45,169 nucleotides of DNA, taken from NCBI GenBank assembly GCA_002343075.1, contig DDRH01000019.1, positions 39,479-84,647 on the forward strand, given 5' to 3'. Each line of letters begins with the position of its first letter. Position 1 is the first letter of the stretch. Positions 6,673-13,392 of the stretch are shown here, piece by piece. A program made the position numbers and the translations under genes. A model generated the notes under the pieces. The model was not told the origin of the DNA, searched no databases, and worked only from the letters and a program-made list of their open reading frames with translations. Source of the stretch: Phycisphaerales bacterium UBA2421. Lineage in GTDB: Bacteria > Planctomycetota > Phycisphaerae > Tepidisphaerales > Tepidisphaeraceae.

Positions 6673-8166
6673 CTATACGCCCAGTCGTTCCTTCCACGCC
6701 TTGAGTTGATCCTCGAACGGTTTCCCGCCCGCCGCGCCGGCGCTTTGATAGCGTTTGACGACGTTGGCGGCGCCGAGACACGTGTAGACGTCGTCGGTGA
6801 TCTGTATCTGCGATTTTCGATTTGCGATTTGCGATTGATCCGTCGAGCTTAGAGCGATCGAACTCGCAATCACCTCGTTCATCTCCTCCACACTCAACTG
6901 CGAGAGCGCATACCGATTCGACTTCTCACACTTCGCGACGAGCGTGCCGACGACATGGTGCGCGGTTCGAAAGGGGATGCCTTTCGTCACGAGATACTCC
7001 GCGAGGCTCGTCGCATCCAGAAACCCGCGGTCCAGCGTCGGTTCGATGCGGTCCTTGTCGTACGAAGCGGAATTGACGATCGCCGCCGCCATCGTGAGGC
7101 ATTGGCTGACGGTGTCGTACGCGCGGAAGACGATGCGTTTGTCTTCCTGCAGATCGCGGTTGTAGCCGATGGGCAGCCCTTTGAGGATCGTCATCAGCGC
7201 AAACAGATCGCCGTAAACATTGCCGCACCGCCCGCGGATCAGCTCGAGCATGTCGGGGTTGCGTTTCTGCGGCATCATCGAACTGCTGGTGGTGTAGCGG
7301 TCGGCGATCTTGATGAAGCCGAACTCGGTGGACATGTAAATGATCCACTGCTCGGCCCATCTGGAGAGGTGTTGGGCGATCATGGCGCAGCAATAGACGA
7401 AGTCGCAGGCGCGGTCGCGCGACGCAGTGGATTCGATGCTATTCGATGGCCCTTGCTTGAAGCGACGTGGATCGCCTTCGAGCAGCGAGGCGGTACATCC
7501 ACAATCGAGCGGTAATGATGATCCGGCAATTGCGCCACTCCCCAGAGGGCAGTCGTAGTATAGATCGAGATAAAATACGCCGCGCACCTGTGAAACCTGA
7601 AGGCGCTCCTCGTCAGCAGCAAACATCGTCGCCCACGCAAGTGCTTCGGCTCCCGCAAGGATCGGTTGCGCCCGTTGGAGGTGGGTGAAGGATGGAATGA
7701 CAATGTCCCTTGATCGTTCAGCGAGGGAGAGAAGCGTTGCCGAAAGGTCATCGAGCTGCCCACAAAGCTTGCCCGCGGATTCGTTCAACCAAAGTCGAAG
7801 GTCGACAGCCACCTGATCATTCCGCGACCGCCCCGTATGCAGCCGCCGGCCGGGTTCGCCGATTCTTCGCGTCAGTTCGCTTTCGACACACATGTGGATG
7901 TCTTCCAGCTCCGGCTTAAACCCCGCCCACTTCGGCCCGTCGCGGTCGATTTCCTTTTCGATTTCGCGCAGGCCGTTCACGATCGCATCCCGGTCGGCGT
8001 CGGTGATGAGCTTCACCTTCGCCAGCATCGTCGCGTGCGCGATGGAACCGGCGATGTCGTGCTTGTACAGCCGCCAGTCGTACGAAATCGATTCAACAAA
8101 CGCCTGCGCGATCGCGTCGGTGGCTTCGCTGATGCGCGCCTGCCATGATTTCTGTTCTGATGCCAT
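6673..8166 (-). CDS. argH: Argininosuccinate lyase
   Basis: A 497-residue protein catalysing the last step of arginine synthesis (argininosuccinate to arginine plus fumarate), a cytoplasmic homotetramer. Family signatures are present in order: KHDIAGSIAHATML, EDIHMCVESELTRRIG, LHTGRSRNDQVAVDLRLW, THLQRAQPI, PLGSGAIAGSS, and the flexible catalytic loop SSSMMPQKRNPD, plus the C-terminal DRGFLDATSLAEYLV. ATG 8166 begins MASEQKSWQ; the frame stays open to 8580, but that extension is the hairpin repeat at 8181-8287. It is about 35-40 residues longer than usual; one extra piece (DQSQIANRKSQIQ) is encoded by a short repeat at 6809-6838 near the C-terminus, another lies before PLGSGAIAG. The fragment at 4655-5065 is a second copy of its 3' end. 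Confidence 0.95.
   Translation of the reverse strand: MASEQKSWQARISEATDAIAQAFVESISYDWRLYKHDIAGSIAHATMLAKVKLITDADRDAIVNGLREIEKEIDRDGPKWAGFKPELEDIHMCVESELTRRIGEPGRRLHTGRSRNDQVAVDLRLWLNESAGKLCGQLDDLSATLLSLAERSRDIVIPSFTHLQRAQPILAGAEALAWATMFAADEERLQVSQVRGVFYLDLYYDCPLGSGAIAGSSLPLDCGCTASLLEGDPRRFKQGPSNSIESTASRDRACDFVYCCAMIAQHLSRWAEQWIIYMSTEFGFIKIADRYTTSSSMMPQKRNPDMLELIRGRCGNVYGDLFALMTILKGLPIGYNRDLQEDKRIVFRAYDTVSQCLTMAAAIVNSASYDKDRIEPTLDRGFLDATSLAEYLVTKGIPFRTAHHVVGTLVAKCEKSNRYALSQLSVEEMNEVIASSIALSSTDQSQIANRKSQIQITDDVYTCLGAANVVKRYQSAGAAGGKPFEDQLKAWKERLGV
6809..6838. repeat. In-frame short repeat inside argH
   Basis: Tandem-like CGATTTGCGATTTGCGATTG with a leading CGATTTTC. It encodes the Gln/Ser/Lys-rich stretch SQIANRKSQIQ in ArgH just before the conserved VYTCLGA segment. 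The argH fragment has a different low-complexity insert (4807-4860) at the same place in the protein. Confidence 0.7.
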
Positions 8167-8180
8167 AAAGATGATCCTAC

Positions 8181-8210
8181 CGCGAGGTGGCACGGGCGTC
8201 CCGCCCGTGA
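8181..8210 (+). repeat. REP-like hairpin repeat, left copy
   Basis: Thirty bases, CGCGAGGTGGCA then a palindrome CACGGGCG-TCC-CGCCCGTG. It recurs in reverse complement at 8258-8287. Both copies lie between argH and the 8361 gene, the left one only 15 bases from the argH start. Confidence 0.8.
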
Positions 8211-8257
8211 TGTCCGTACGCGGGCATGCTTTCCTTTTCGTTAATCGGGGTACCGCT

Positions 8258-8287
8258 TCATGGGCGGGACGCCCATGCCACCTCGCG
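8258..8287 (-). repeat. REP-like hairpin repeat, right copy (inverted)
   Basis: Reverse complement of 8181-8210 with only two differences, and those two are partners in the inner palindrome: CACGGGCG/CGCCCGTG in the left copy becomes CATGGGCG/CGCCCATG here, so the hairpin is kept. The two copies could also pair with each other to form a large stem. Confidence 0.8.
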
Positions 8288-8360
8288 GGGACGCCCCGAT
8301 GCAGATTGATCGCACTCACGGCGATACTTCGTCGTACCAAACACAACAAGAGGTAACACC

Positions 8361-8789
8361 ATGAAGAAAGATAGCCCCATGACCAAACAAGAACGCAAAG
8401 ATCTGCCCGCCCCGCATCACTCTTATGAACGGGCCGACCCGAAGGCCGAATCGGGCATGGGCGACCTGGATCGCGACAAATCAACGCCGACCAACCGCCC
8501 TGACTCTCACCAGAACGCCAACGGCAACCGCCCCGGCGGCAAGGCCCCGACGAACGAGGAGCCTTCCGGGCACCCACCAACCGGCCCCGCGCCGATGGAT
8601 GAAGAAATCGAGGTGGGCATCGGCCAGGAACCGAACACCGAAGCCGAGATTCAAGGCAGCATGCACACCGAGCCCCTGCTGGGGGAAGATCTCATGCCGA
8701 CCGACAGTCATGACCCGCAACAGAAGCGCCACCCGCGCACCAGTGGCAAAGGCGGGGTAGAGCGCGACGCGGTAGATAAGCGAGAATAA
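8361..8789 (+). CDS. Small disordered hydrophilic protein of unknown function
   Basis: A 142-residue protein with a recognisable ribosome site (AAGAGG, nine bases before ATG). Composition is dominated by Pro, Glu, Asp, Lys, Gly, Asn and Thr with almost no aromatic residues and no Cys or Trp; there is no signal peptide or membrane segment. It is predicted by eye to be almost wholly disordered. I recognise no family. The clean start, the uninterrupted frame and its independence from neighbouring genes argue it is real; a desiccation or stress-type hydrophilin role is possible but is only a guess from composition. Confidence 0.6.
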   Translation: MKKDSPMTKQERKDLPAPHHSYERADPKAESGMGDLDRDKSTPTNRPDSHQNANGNRPGGKAPTNEEPSGHPPTGPAPMDEEIEVGIGQEPNTEAEIQGSMHTEPLLGEDLMPTDSHDPQQKRHPRTSGKGGVERDAVDKRE

Positions 8790-8917
8790 GCACGACGCAT
8801 GATCCGCAAACGAATCTGCTCCGGTACACTGAATCGCACCCGTGCATATCCGCGGCACTGCGGCAAAGGGTTGAGCGTTGAAACTCAAACCTCACCCGCC
8901 GACCCTCCGATTGTCCC

Positions 8918-9325
8918 TTAGAACGGTCGCCACCAAACTGGCTGCGGATGCCCCTTTGGCTTGCGTAGCCGCTGGGCGCGTCGGACGTCGGCGAGGTGCC
9001 ATTGCCACATGCCTTCGTGTGCCCCGTCCAGCCGCGAGACGCGGTCGATCACTGCACTGCCCACGATCACGCCTGTCGGCAGCTCATGCTTGAAGAGCCG
9101 CAGGCCGTTCGCCAGTTCTACCATCCAAGGCGGCGCGTCCTCCGCTACCAAATCGCCCGACCACGCCCCCGCCGCCCGCCCAATTCCAGATTCTGCCCGT
9201 TTCTTCGAGGCATAAATATAGAAGCGCTCCCCCACAATCCGCGTCTCCCGCGATCGATACTCAATTGTCTTCATTCCCCGGAGGATCAACTCGGCATAAG
9301 GCTGTCGGATGGAAAGCGCGAGCAT
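8918..9325 (-). CDS. ASCH-domain protein
   Basis: A 135-residue protein. MLALSIRQPYAELILRGMKTIEYRSRETRI and ERFYIYASKK at the N-terminus and WHLADVRRAQRLRKPKGHPQPVWW at the end define the ASCH fold, a PUA-like beta-barrel thought to bind RNA or modified nucleotides; some members hydrolyse N4-acetylcytidine. The frame is open upstream to 9460, but similarity begins at MLALSIRQPY, so ATG 9325 is chosen; no clear Shine-Dalgarno. It is a single gene, with no operon partner. Confidence 0.85.
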   Translation of the reverse strand: MLALSIRQPYAELILRGMKTIEYRSRETRIVGERFYIYASKKRAESGIGRAAGAWSGDLVAEDAPPWMVELANGLRLFKHELPTGVIVGSAVIDRVSRLDGAHEGMWQWHLADVRRAQRLRKPKGHPQPVWWRPF

Positions 9326-9612
9326 GTATGAATCATCGGCATCCCAAAGGCAATGCTGTAGAGCAGATGCACTGCTGCGCGATCCAACGGTCACTATCTC
9401 GCGCAGAAATGTGCAACCAACCCACACCCGCCGTGTTAAAGTCGAGACACTCCACCGCATGTCGCCTCATACAGCGCATGATTTCTCGCCGCGGGCAAAT
9501 CCCGCGCAGCAATCTATCTTTTCCCCAAACGCGACATTTGAATGTAGAATCAGCCATTGAAGCGAGTTACACCCAACAGCGCAAGGAATGCCAAGCTGCG
9601 CCGCGGGTCGGG

Positions 9613-9858
9613 TTGTTCAGGAGCTTCACCACCCAACGGGGACGCCAAATAAAAATCGTCAACCGCGTCTGCTACACGATTGCCATCGTCTGCATTATCG
9701 CCGGCGTGGTGTATGGGCTGATGCTGATATGGGGCGATCATTGGCGCAAAGATGCCTGGAAAGGACTGGCGAGCCTGTCGGTCGTTTTCCTCGGTGCAGT
9801 GATGACGTTGAGCGTCAATCAGATCATGCTTCGCAATCGCAAATCGGGCGATGCATAA
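9613..9858 (+). CDS. Small two-helix membrane protein (start uncertain)
   Basis: The frame ending at 9858 encodes two hydrophobic segments, VCYTIAIVCIIAGVVYGLML and GLASLSVVFLGAVMTLSVNQ, separated by a short WGDHWRKDAWK loop and ending in a basic tail. This looks like a genuine two-TM inner-membrane protein of about 65-80 residues. The frame is open back to 9265 but that part has no protein-like composition. TTG 9613 is offered as a start because no ATG lies near the first helix; the true start could be anywhere between about 9550 and 9655. Function unknown. The glycosyltransferase fragment begins two bases after its stop. Confidence 0.5.
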   Translation: MFRSFTTQRGRQIKIVNRVCYTIAIVCIIAGVVYGLMLIWGDHWRKDAWKGLASLSVVFLGAVMTLSVNQIMLRNRKSGDA

Positions 9859-9859
9859 G

Positions 9860-10041
9860 CCGCGGCGCCGGTTTCCGGCTTCTTGAGTGCTGTTCTGCCC
9901 TGCCACAACGAAAAGCAGGTGTTGCCGGCGATCTACGATCGGCTGTCGCTGATGACGGTTGCTTTGGCCGAATGGGGTCTGGATTACGAACTTTTGTTTG
10001 TGAATGACGGCTCGACCGACGAGACCCCGGAGATGCTCGAC
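9860..10041 (+). pseudogene. Fragment: 5' part of a GT2 glycosyltransferase gene
   Basis: These 182 bases align without gaps to 12386-12567, codons 8-68 of the intact glycosyltransferase at 12364-13392; I count 12 differences (about 93% identity). It encodes LPCHNEKQVLPAIYDRLSLM through NDGSTDETPEMLD, then leaves the homologous frame and stops at 10080. The start codon and everything after the nucleotide-binding Asp region are missing, so it is a dead remnant. Same orientation as the intact gene, with the dioxygenase/FAD fusion gene between. Confidence 0.9.
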
Positions 10042-10284
10042 ATGCACGCGAATCCCCAGCGAGCTCGAATACTGATGTAAAGTCCTTTCCAATCACAATT
10101 TATGGACCCGCCGAGTCTGCGTTCAAAAACTGTCTGCGTCACGGCCCAGACTGCATAGACCCGTTTTCAATACGAGATTGACCCATAAAATTCGCTTGCT
10201 GAAGGTCTGAGCCCAGATTTCACTTGGCGGGTGGAACAACGTCGCGCATGATTGGTCGAAGTCAAACATCTCGTGGAAACTGCA
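10042..10284. other. Intergenic stretch before the fusion gene
   Basis: About 240 bases between the glycosyltransferase fragment and the fusion gene. After the short tail of the fragment's frame I see no gene. It is relatively A+T-rich around 10165-10195 (ATTGACCCATAAAATTCG), which may hold the promoter of the next gene, but no pair of hexamers at proper spacing is convincing. Confidence 0.35.
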
Positions 10285-12231
10285 ATGACCAATTCGCTTT
10301 CCCCGCGCCTCGCCACCTTGATCGATGAGCTTAACGCCATGGGCTCCACCCCTGGCGCAGAGCAGATTCGTGCTGCGCTGGAGCGTGCCCAACTCGATCT
10401 TGGTGACGTCACACCTTTCGTTCGACCTGGTGCCCACTCGTATCGCCGTGTCCGTGTGGCGCGCACCGAAGCATACGAATTGCTCGTGATGACCTGGCAA
10501 CCTGGTCAGGCCAGCGCACCGCACGACCACGCTGGCTCGAATTGTTGCCTGCGAGTGGTGCTTGGGTCCATCACCGAATCGCAATTCGCCATTGCGCGCG
10601 ACGGACTGGTGGATTGCGTGAAAACATCGCGCCAGCAGCCTGGCGGTGTGGTGGTGGATAACGGCGTGGTCATTCACACGCTCGGGAATGATGAACACGC
10701 CACCGAAAACCTTGTTACCGTTCACGTCTACGCCCCGCCGTTGCCGGAACTACGGCGGTATGTATTGCGCAGCGATGGGGTGGCCGTTGCGGAGATTTTC
10801 AATCGTAAGCCCGATGATGATACGCCGCGCGTCGCGATTATGGGTGGCGGGTTCAGTGGCACGATGACTGCCGCTCACCTAATCCACAACGCCACCATGT
10901 CCAATCAAAAGCTTCACCTGATGATGATCGACCGGCAGGCCGCCTTCGGAGAGGGTGTAGCCTATCGCACCAACGACCTCAACCATCTGCTAAACGTGCC
11001 GGCAGCGAAAATGAGCGCCTTTCCCGATTTGCCTGACGATTTTCTGCGTTGGGCGCAAGCGCGCGATGGGCGTATCAAACCATCCGACTTTCTGCCGCGA
11101 AAATGGTACGGTCAATACATTCGCGAAACATTCATGAAGTGTGCCGCATCTGCCGGGCAGGGCGTTTCTGCGGAAATCATCAAAGATGAGGTGATATCCG
11201 CAACGAGGCTCGACTTCAGCTGGCGGTTGCAAACCGAGCGCGGCGCTGTGCTCGCCGCATCGGCGTTGGTGCTGGCGGTTGGTCATCGCCCGCCGGACGA
11301 TCCGTTTGGCGCGAAGTGGCAGGGATCGCGTGCGCGGCTGGTTGATAACGCATGGTCTTCGCTGGCGATTAGTGCGATCGGCGGCGATGAACCGGTTGTC
11401 ATTCTCGGCACCGGCCTGACGGCGGTGGATACCATCCTCTCTCTAGCGAGCACGCCGCGCAGCGCGCCGATTTTCGCCATCTCACGGCGTGGCCTCATGC
11501 CGGCTGCCCACGCGCGCGCTGGCGTTGCGCCGGCGGATCTGTCGCGTGAAATTGCGAGGTGGATGGCGCGTCCGAAGACGCTCTCTCTCGCGCGGTGCAT
11601 TCGGTCGCAGATCAAATCTGTCACGGCAGCCGGCGGTGATTGGCGAAGCGTGATTGACGGACTCCGCCCACACACGTCGCAGGTCTGGCAGGCGCTTTCA
11701 ACCTGCGAGCGCCGTCGCTTCTTGCGTAGCCTGCGTCCGTACTGGGAGATTCATCGACATCGTATGGCACCAGCCGTCGCCGACCAGCTGCGTGGTATGA
11801 TTTCCGAGGGCAAGCTTCGCATTATCGCCGGGCAAGTGGACCGCGTCGATGCAACGGCGAACGAAACGAGCGTTCATGTGAAACGCCGCGCATGCAGCCG
11901 TGAAACGATTCGCGCGGGTTGGGTCATTAACTGCACCGGCCCGGGTGTCGGCACGGAATCGAAAGCCGTCGCGGTCATCAAACAGATGATTGCGGATGGA
12001 TTGGTGATGGCCGATGATCTCGCCCTTGGCATTTTATGCACGCTCGAAGGTATCGCAATCGATCGTGAACGCCGCCCGCAGCCGGGTGTGGTGGTCGTGG
12101 GCACGTTGCGCAAGCCCGACCTGTGGGAATCCACCGCCGTCCCTGAACTCCGCAGCCAAGCGGTCACCGCGGCTCGGACCATCAGCCGCATGGCCTTCTC
12201 GACTGATGCACAAGTGATTAAATCGAAATGA
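10285..12231 (+). CDS. Cysteine-dioxygenase-like cupin fused to FAD/NAD(P)-binding oxidoreductase
   Basis: A 648-residue two-domain protein. Residues ~1-165 are a cysteine-dioxygenase-type cupin: MTWQPGQASAPHDHAGSNCC gives the HxH iron ligands (about H80 and H82) and the Cys of the Cys-Tyr crosslink region, and VVIHTLGN (about H131) the third His. Residues ~183 onward form a Rossmann FAD domain (RVAIMGGGFSGTMTAAHL) with FGEGVAYRTNDLNHLLNVPA typical of the NAD_binding_9 group (PF13454), a second dinucleotide site (VVILGTGLTAVDTIL) and INCTGPG. The pairing suggests oxidation of a thiol such as cysteine coupled to a flavin step; the substrate is unknown. ATG 10285 is preferred; TTG 10252 is an alternative. 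It lies alone between two copies of the GT 5' end, suggesting acquisition. Confidence 0.85.
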   Translation: MTNSLSPRLATLIDELNAMGSTPGAEQIRAALERAQLDLGDVTPFVRPGAHSYRRVRVARTEAYELLVMTWQPGQASAPHDHAGSNCCLRVVLGSITESQFAIARDGLVDCVKTSRQQPGGVVVDNGVVIHTLGNDEHATENLVTVHVYAPPLPELRRYVLRSDGVAVAEIFNRKPDDDTPRVAIMGGGFSGTMTAAHLIHNATMSNQKLHLMMIDRQAAFGEGVAYRTNDLNHLLNVPAAKMSAFPDLPDDFLRWAQARDGRIKPSDFLPRKWYGQYIRETFMKCAASAGQGVSAEIIKDEVISATRLDFSWRLQTERGAVLAASALVLAVGHRPPDDPFGAKWQGSRARLVDNAWSSLAISAIGGDEPVVILGTGLTAVDTILSLASTPRSAPIFAISRRGLMPAAHARAGVAPADLSREIARWMARPKTLSLARCIRSQIKSVTAAGGDWRSVIDGLRPHTSQVWQALSTCERRRFLRSLRPYWEIHRHRMAPAVADQLRGMISEGKLRIIAGQVDRVDATANETSVHVKRRACSRETIRAGWVINCTGPGVGTESKAVAVIKQMIADGLVMADDLALGILCTLEGIAIDRERRPQPGVVVVGTLRKPDLWESTAVPELRSQAVTAARTISRMAFSTDAQVIKSK

Positions 12232-12322
12232 CTTATGGCCAATGTAGTCACAATGTAATTTCGCAACTCGCGGACCGCATGGAATGGGCGTTCGTCGCTT
12301 GCCAGCTGCAGGTCCACTGGAT

Positions 12323-12351
12323 TTGTCTGCCGACGGTGAAACCGCGATAAT
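12323..12351 (+). promoter_or_regulatory. Probable promoter of the polysaccharide locus
   Basis: TTGTCT (12323-12328) and GATAAT (12346-12351) with a 17-base spacer. The -10 box ends 12 bases before ATG 12364, leaving a leader of only about five bases and no ribosome site. It would drive the genes starting at 12364. Assignment by eye only. Confidence 0.45.
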
Positions 12352-12363
12352 CCGTGCTGCTGC

Positions 12364-13392
12364 ATGACTCACCCCACCCACGAACCCGCGGTGCCGGTTT
12401 CCGGCTTGTTGAGTGTTGTTCTGCCCTGCCACAACGAACAGCAGGTGTTGCCGGCGACCTACGATCGGCTATCGCTGATGACAGTTGCTTTGGCCGAATG
12501 GGGTCTGGATTACGAACTTTTGATTGTGAATGACGGGTCGACGGACGACACCCCGGAAATGCTCGACCGATTTGCCGCCGCCGACGTGCGGGTGCGGGTG
12601 GTGCATTTGGCGCGTAATTTTGGGCATCAGGCTGCCGTCTCTGCCGGGCTGTTGGTGGCGCGTGGGGAAGTGGTTGCGATCATGGATGCCGACCTGCAGG
12701 ATCCGCCGGAGGTGCTTCCGGCATTTCTGGCCAAGTGGCGTGAAGGTTATCAGGTTGTCTACGCAATCCGCCGAAATCGTAAGGAAGGATTGTTGAAGCG
12801 CGGCGCTTATTGGACGTTCTACCGCTTGTTGAATGCGATCAGCGAAATATCGATTCCGCTCGACTCCGGCGACTTCTGTCTGCTGGACCGCAGCGCCGTC
12901 AACCTCCTCAACAGCCTGCCCGAGCGTCAGCGGTTTGTGCGCGGACTTCGGACGTGGATCGGCCTGAAGCAAATCGGCGTGGAGTACGACCGAGATGCCC
13001 GCCAGGCCGGCCGGCCCAGCTACACCGCAAGCAAACTCGTTCGGCTGGCGGTCGATGGGCTGGTGAGTTTCAGTAATGTCCCACTCAAGCTCGTCACCCG
13101 GCTGGGCATTCTCAGCCTCTTTGCCAGTTTTTGCATGGGCCTGTGGGTGCTCTATGCATTTCTCTACGATGCCGAGACCCTCCGAGGCTGGACCAGCACT
13201 GCCTGCCTCATTCTCTTCATGGGAAGCGTGCAGATGATCTCGCTTGGCATCATCGGCGAATATCTGTCACGCATCTTCGTCGAAGTGAAGGGCCGGCCAA
13301 CGTTCCTCATCGCGCGCGTCACGCAACACGAGCCACCTCGCGGGGGGCAGATTGAGGTCGGCGCGCGCCCCCGGCGGGAGGCCACTCGGTGA
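12364..13392 (+). CDS. GT2 polyprenyl-phosphate glycosyltransferase (DPM1/ArnC-like)
   Basis: A 342-residue protein. LSVVLPCHNEQQVLPATYDRL, VNDGSTDDTPEML and IMDADLQDPPEVLP give the nucleotide-sugar binding site and DXD-type metal motif of family GT2; ARNFGHQAAVSAGL and the amphipathic FSNVPLKLVTRLG are typical of the dolichol/undecaprenyl-phosphate sugar transferases. Two C-terminal membrane helices (LSLFASFCMGLWVLYAFLY and CLILFMGSVQMISLGIIGEY) anchor it. It would load a sugar onto undecaprenyl phosphate for use by the membrane transferase two genes downstream. Its TGA overlaps the next GTG by four bases. A truncated copy of its 5' part is at 9860-10041. Confidence 0.92.
   Translation: MTHPTHEPAVPVSGLLSVVLPCHNEQQVLPATYDRLSLMTVALAEWGLDYELLIVNDGSTDDTPEMLDRFAAADVRVRVVHLARNFGHQAAVSAGLLVARGEVVAIMDADLQDPPEVLPAFLAKWREGYQVVYAIRRNRKEGLLKRGAYWTFYRLLNAISEISIPLDSGDFCLLDRSAVNLLNSLPERQRFVRGLRTWIGLKQIGVEYDRDARQAGRPSYTASKLVRLAVDGLVSFSNVPLKLVTRLGILSLFASFCMGLWVLYAFLYDAETLRGWTSTACLILFMGSVQMISLGIIGEYLSRIFVEVKGRPTFLIARVTQHEPPRGGQIEVGARPRREATR

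Noticed and set aside
8167..8580. N-terminal extension of ArgH to 635 residues
   Set aside because: The extension is encoded by the REP-like hairpin pair and the antisense of the 8361 gene; family similarity begins after ATG 8166.
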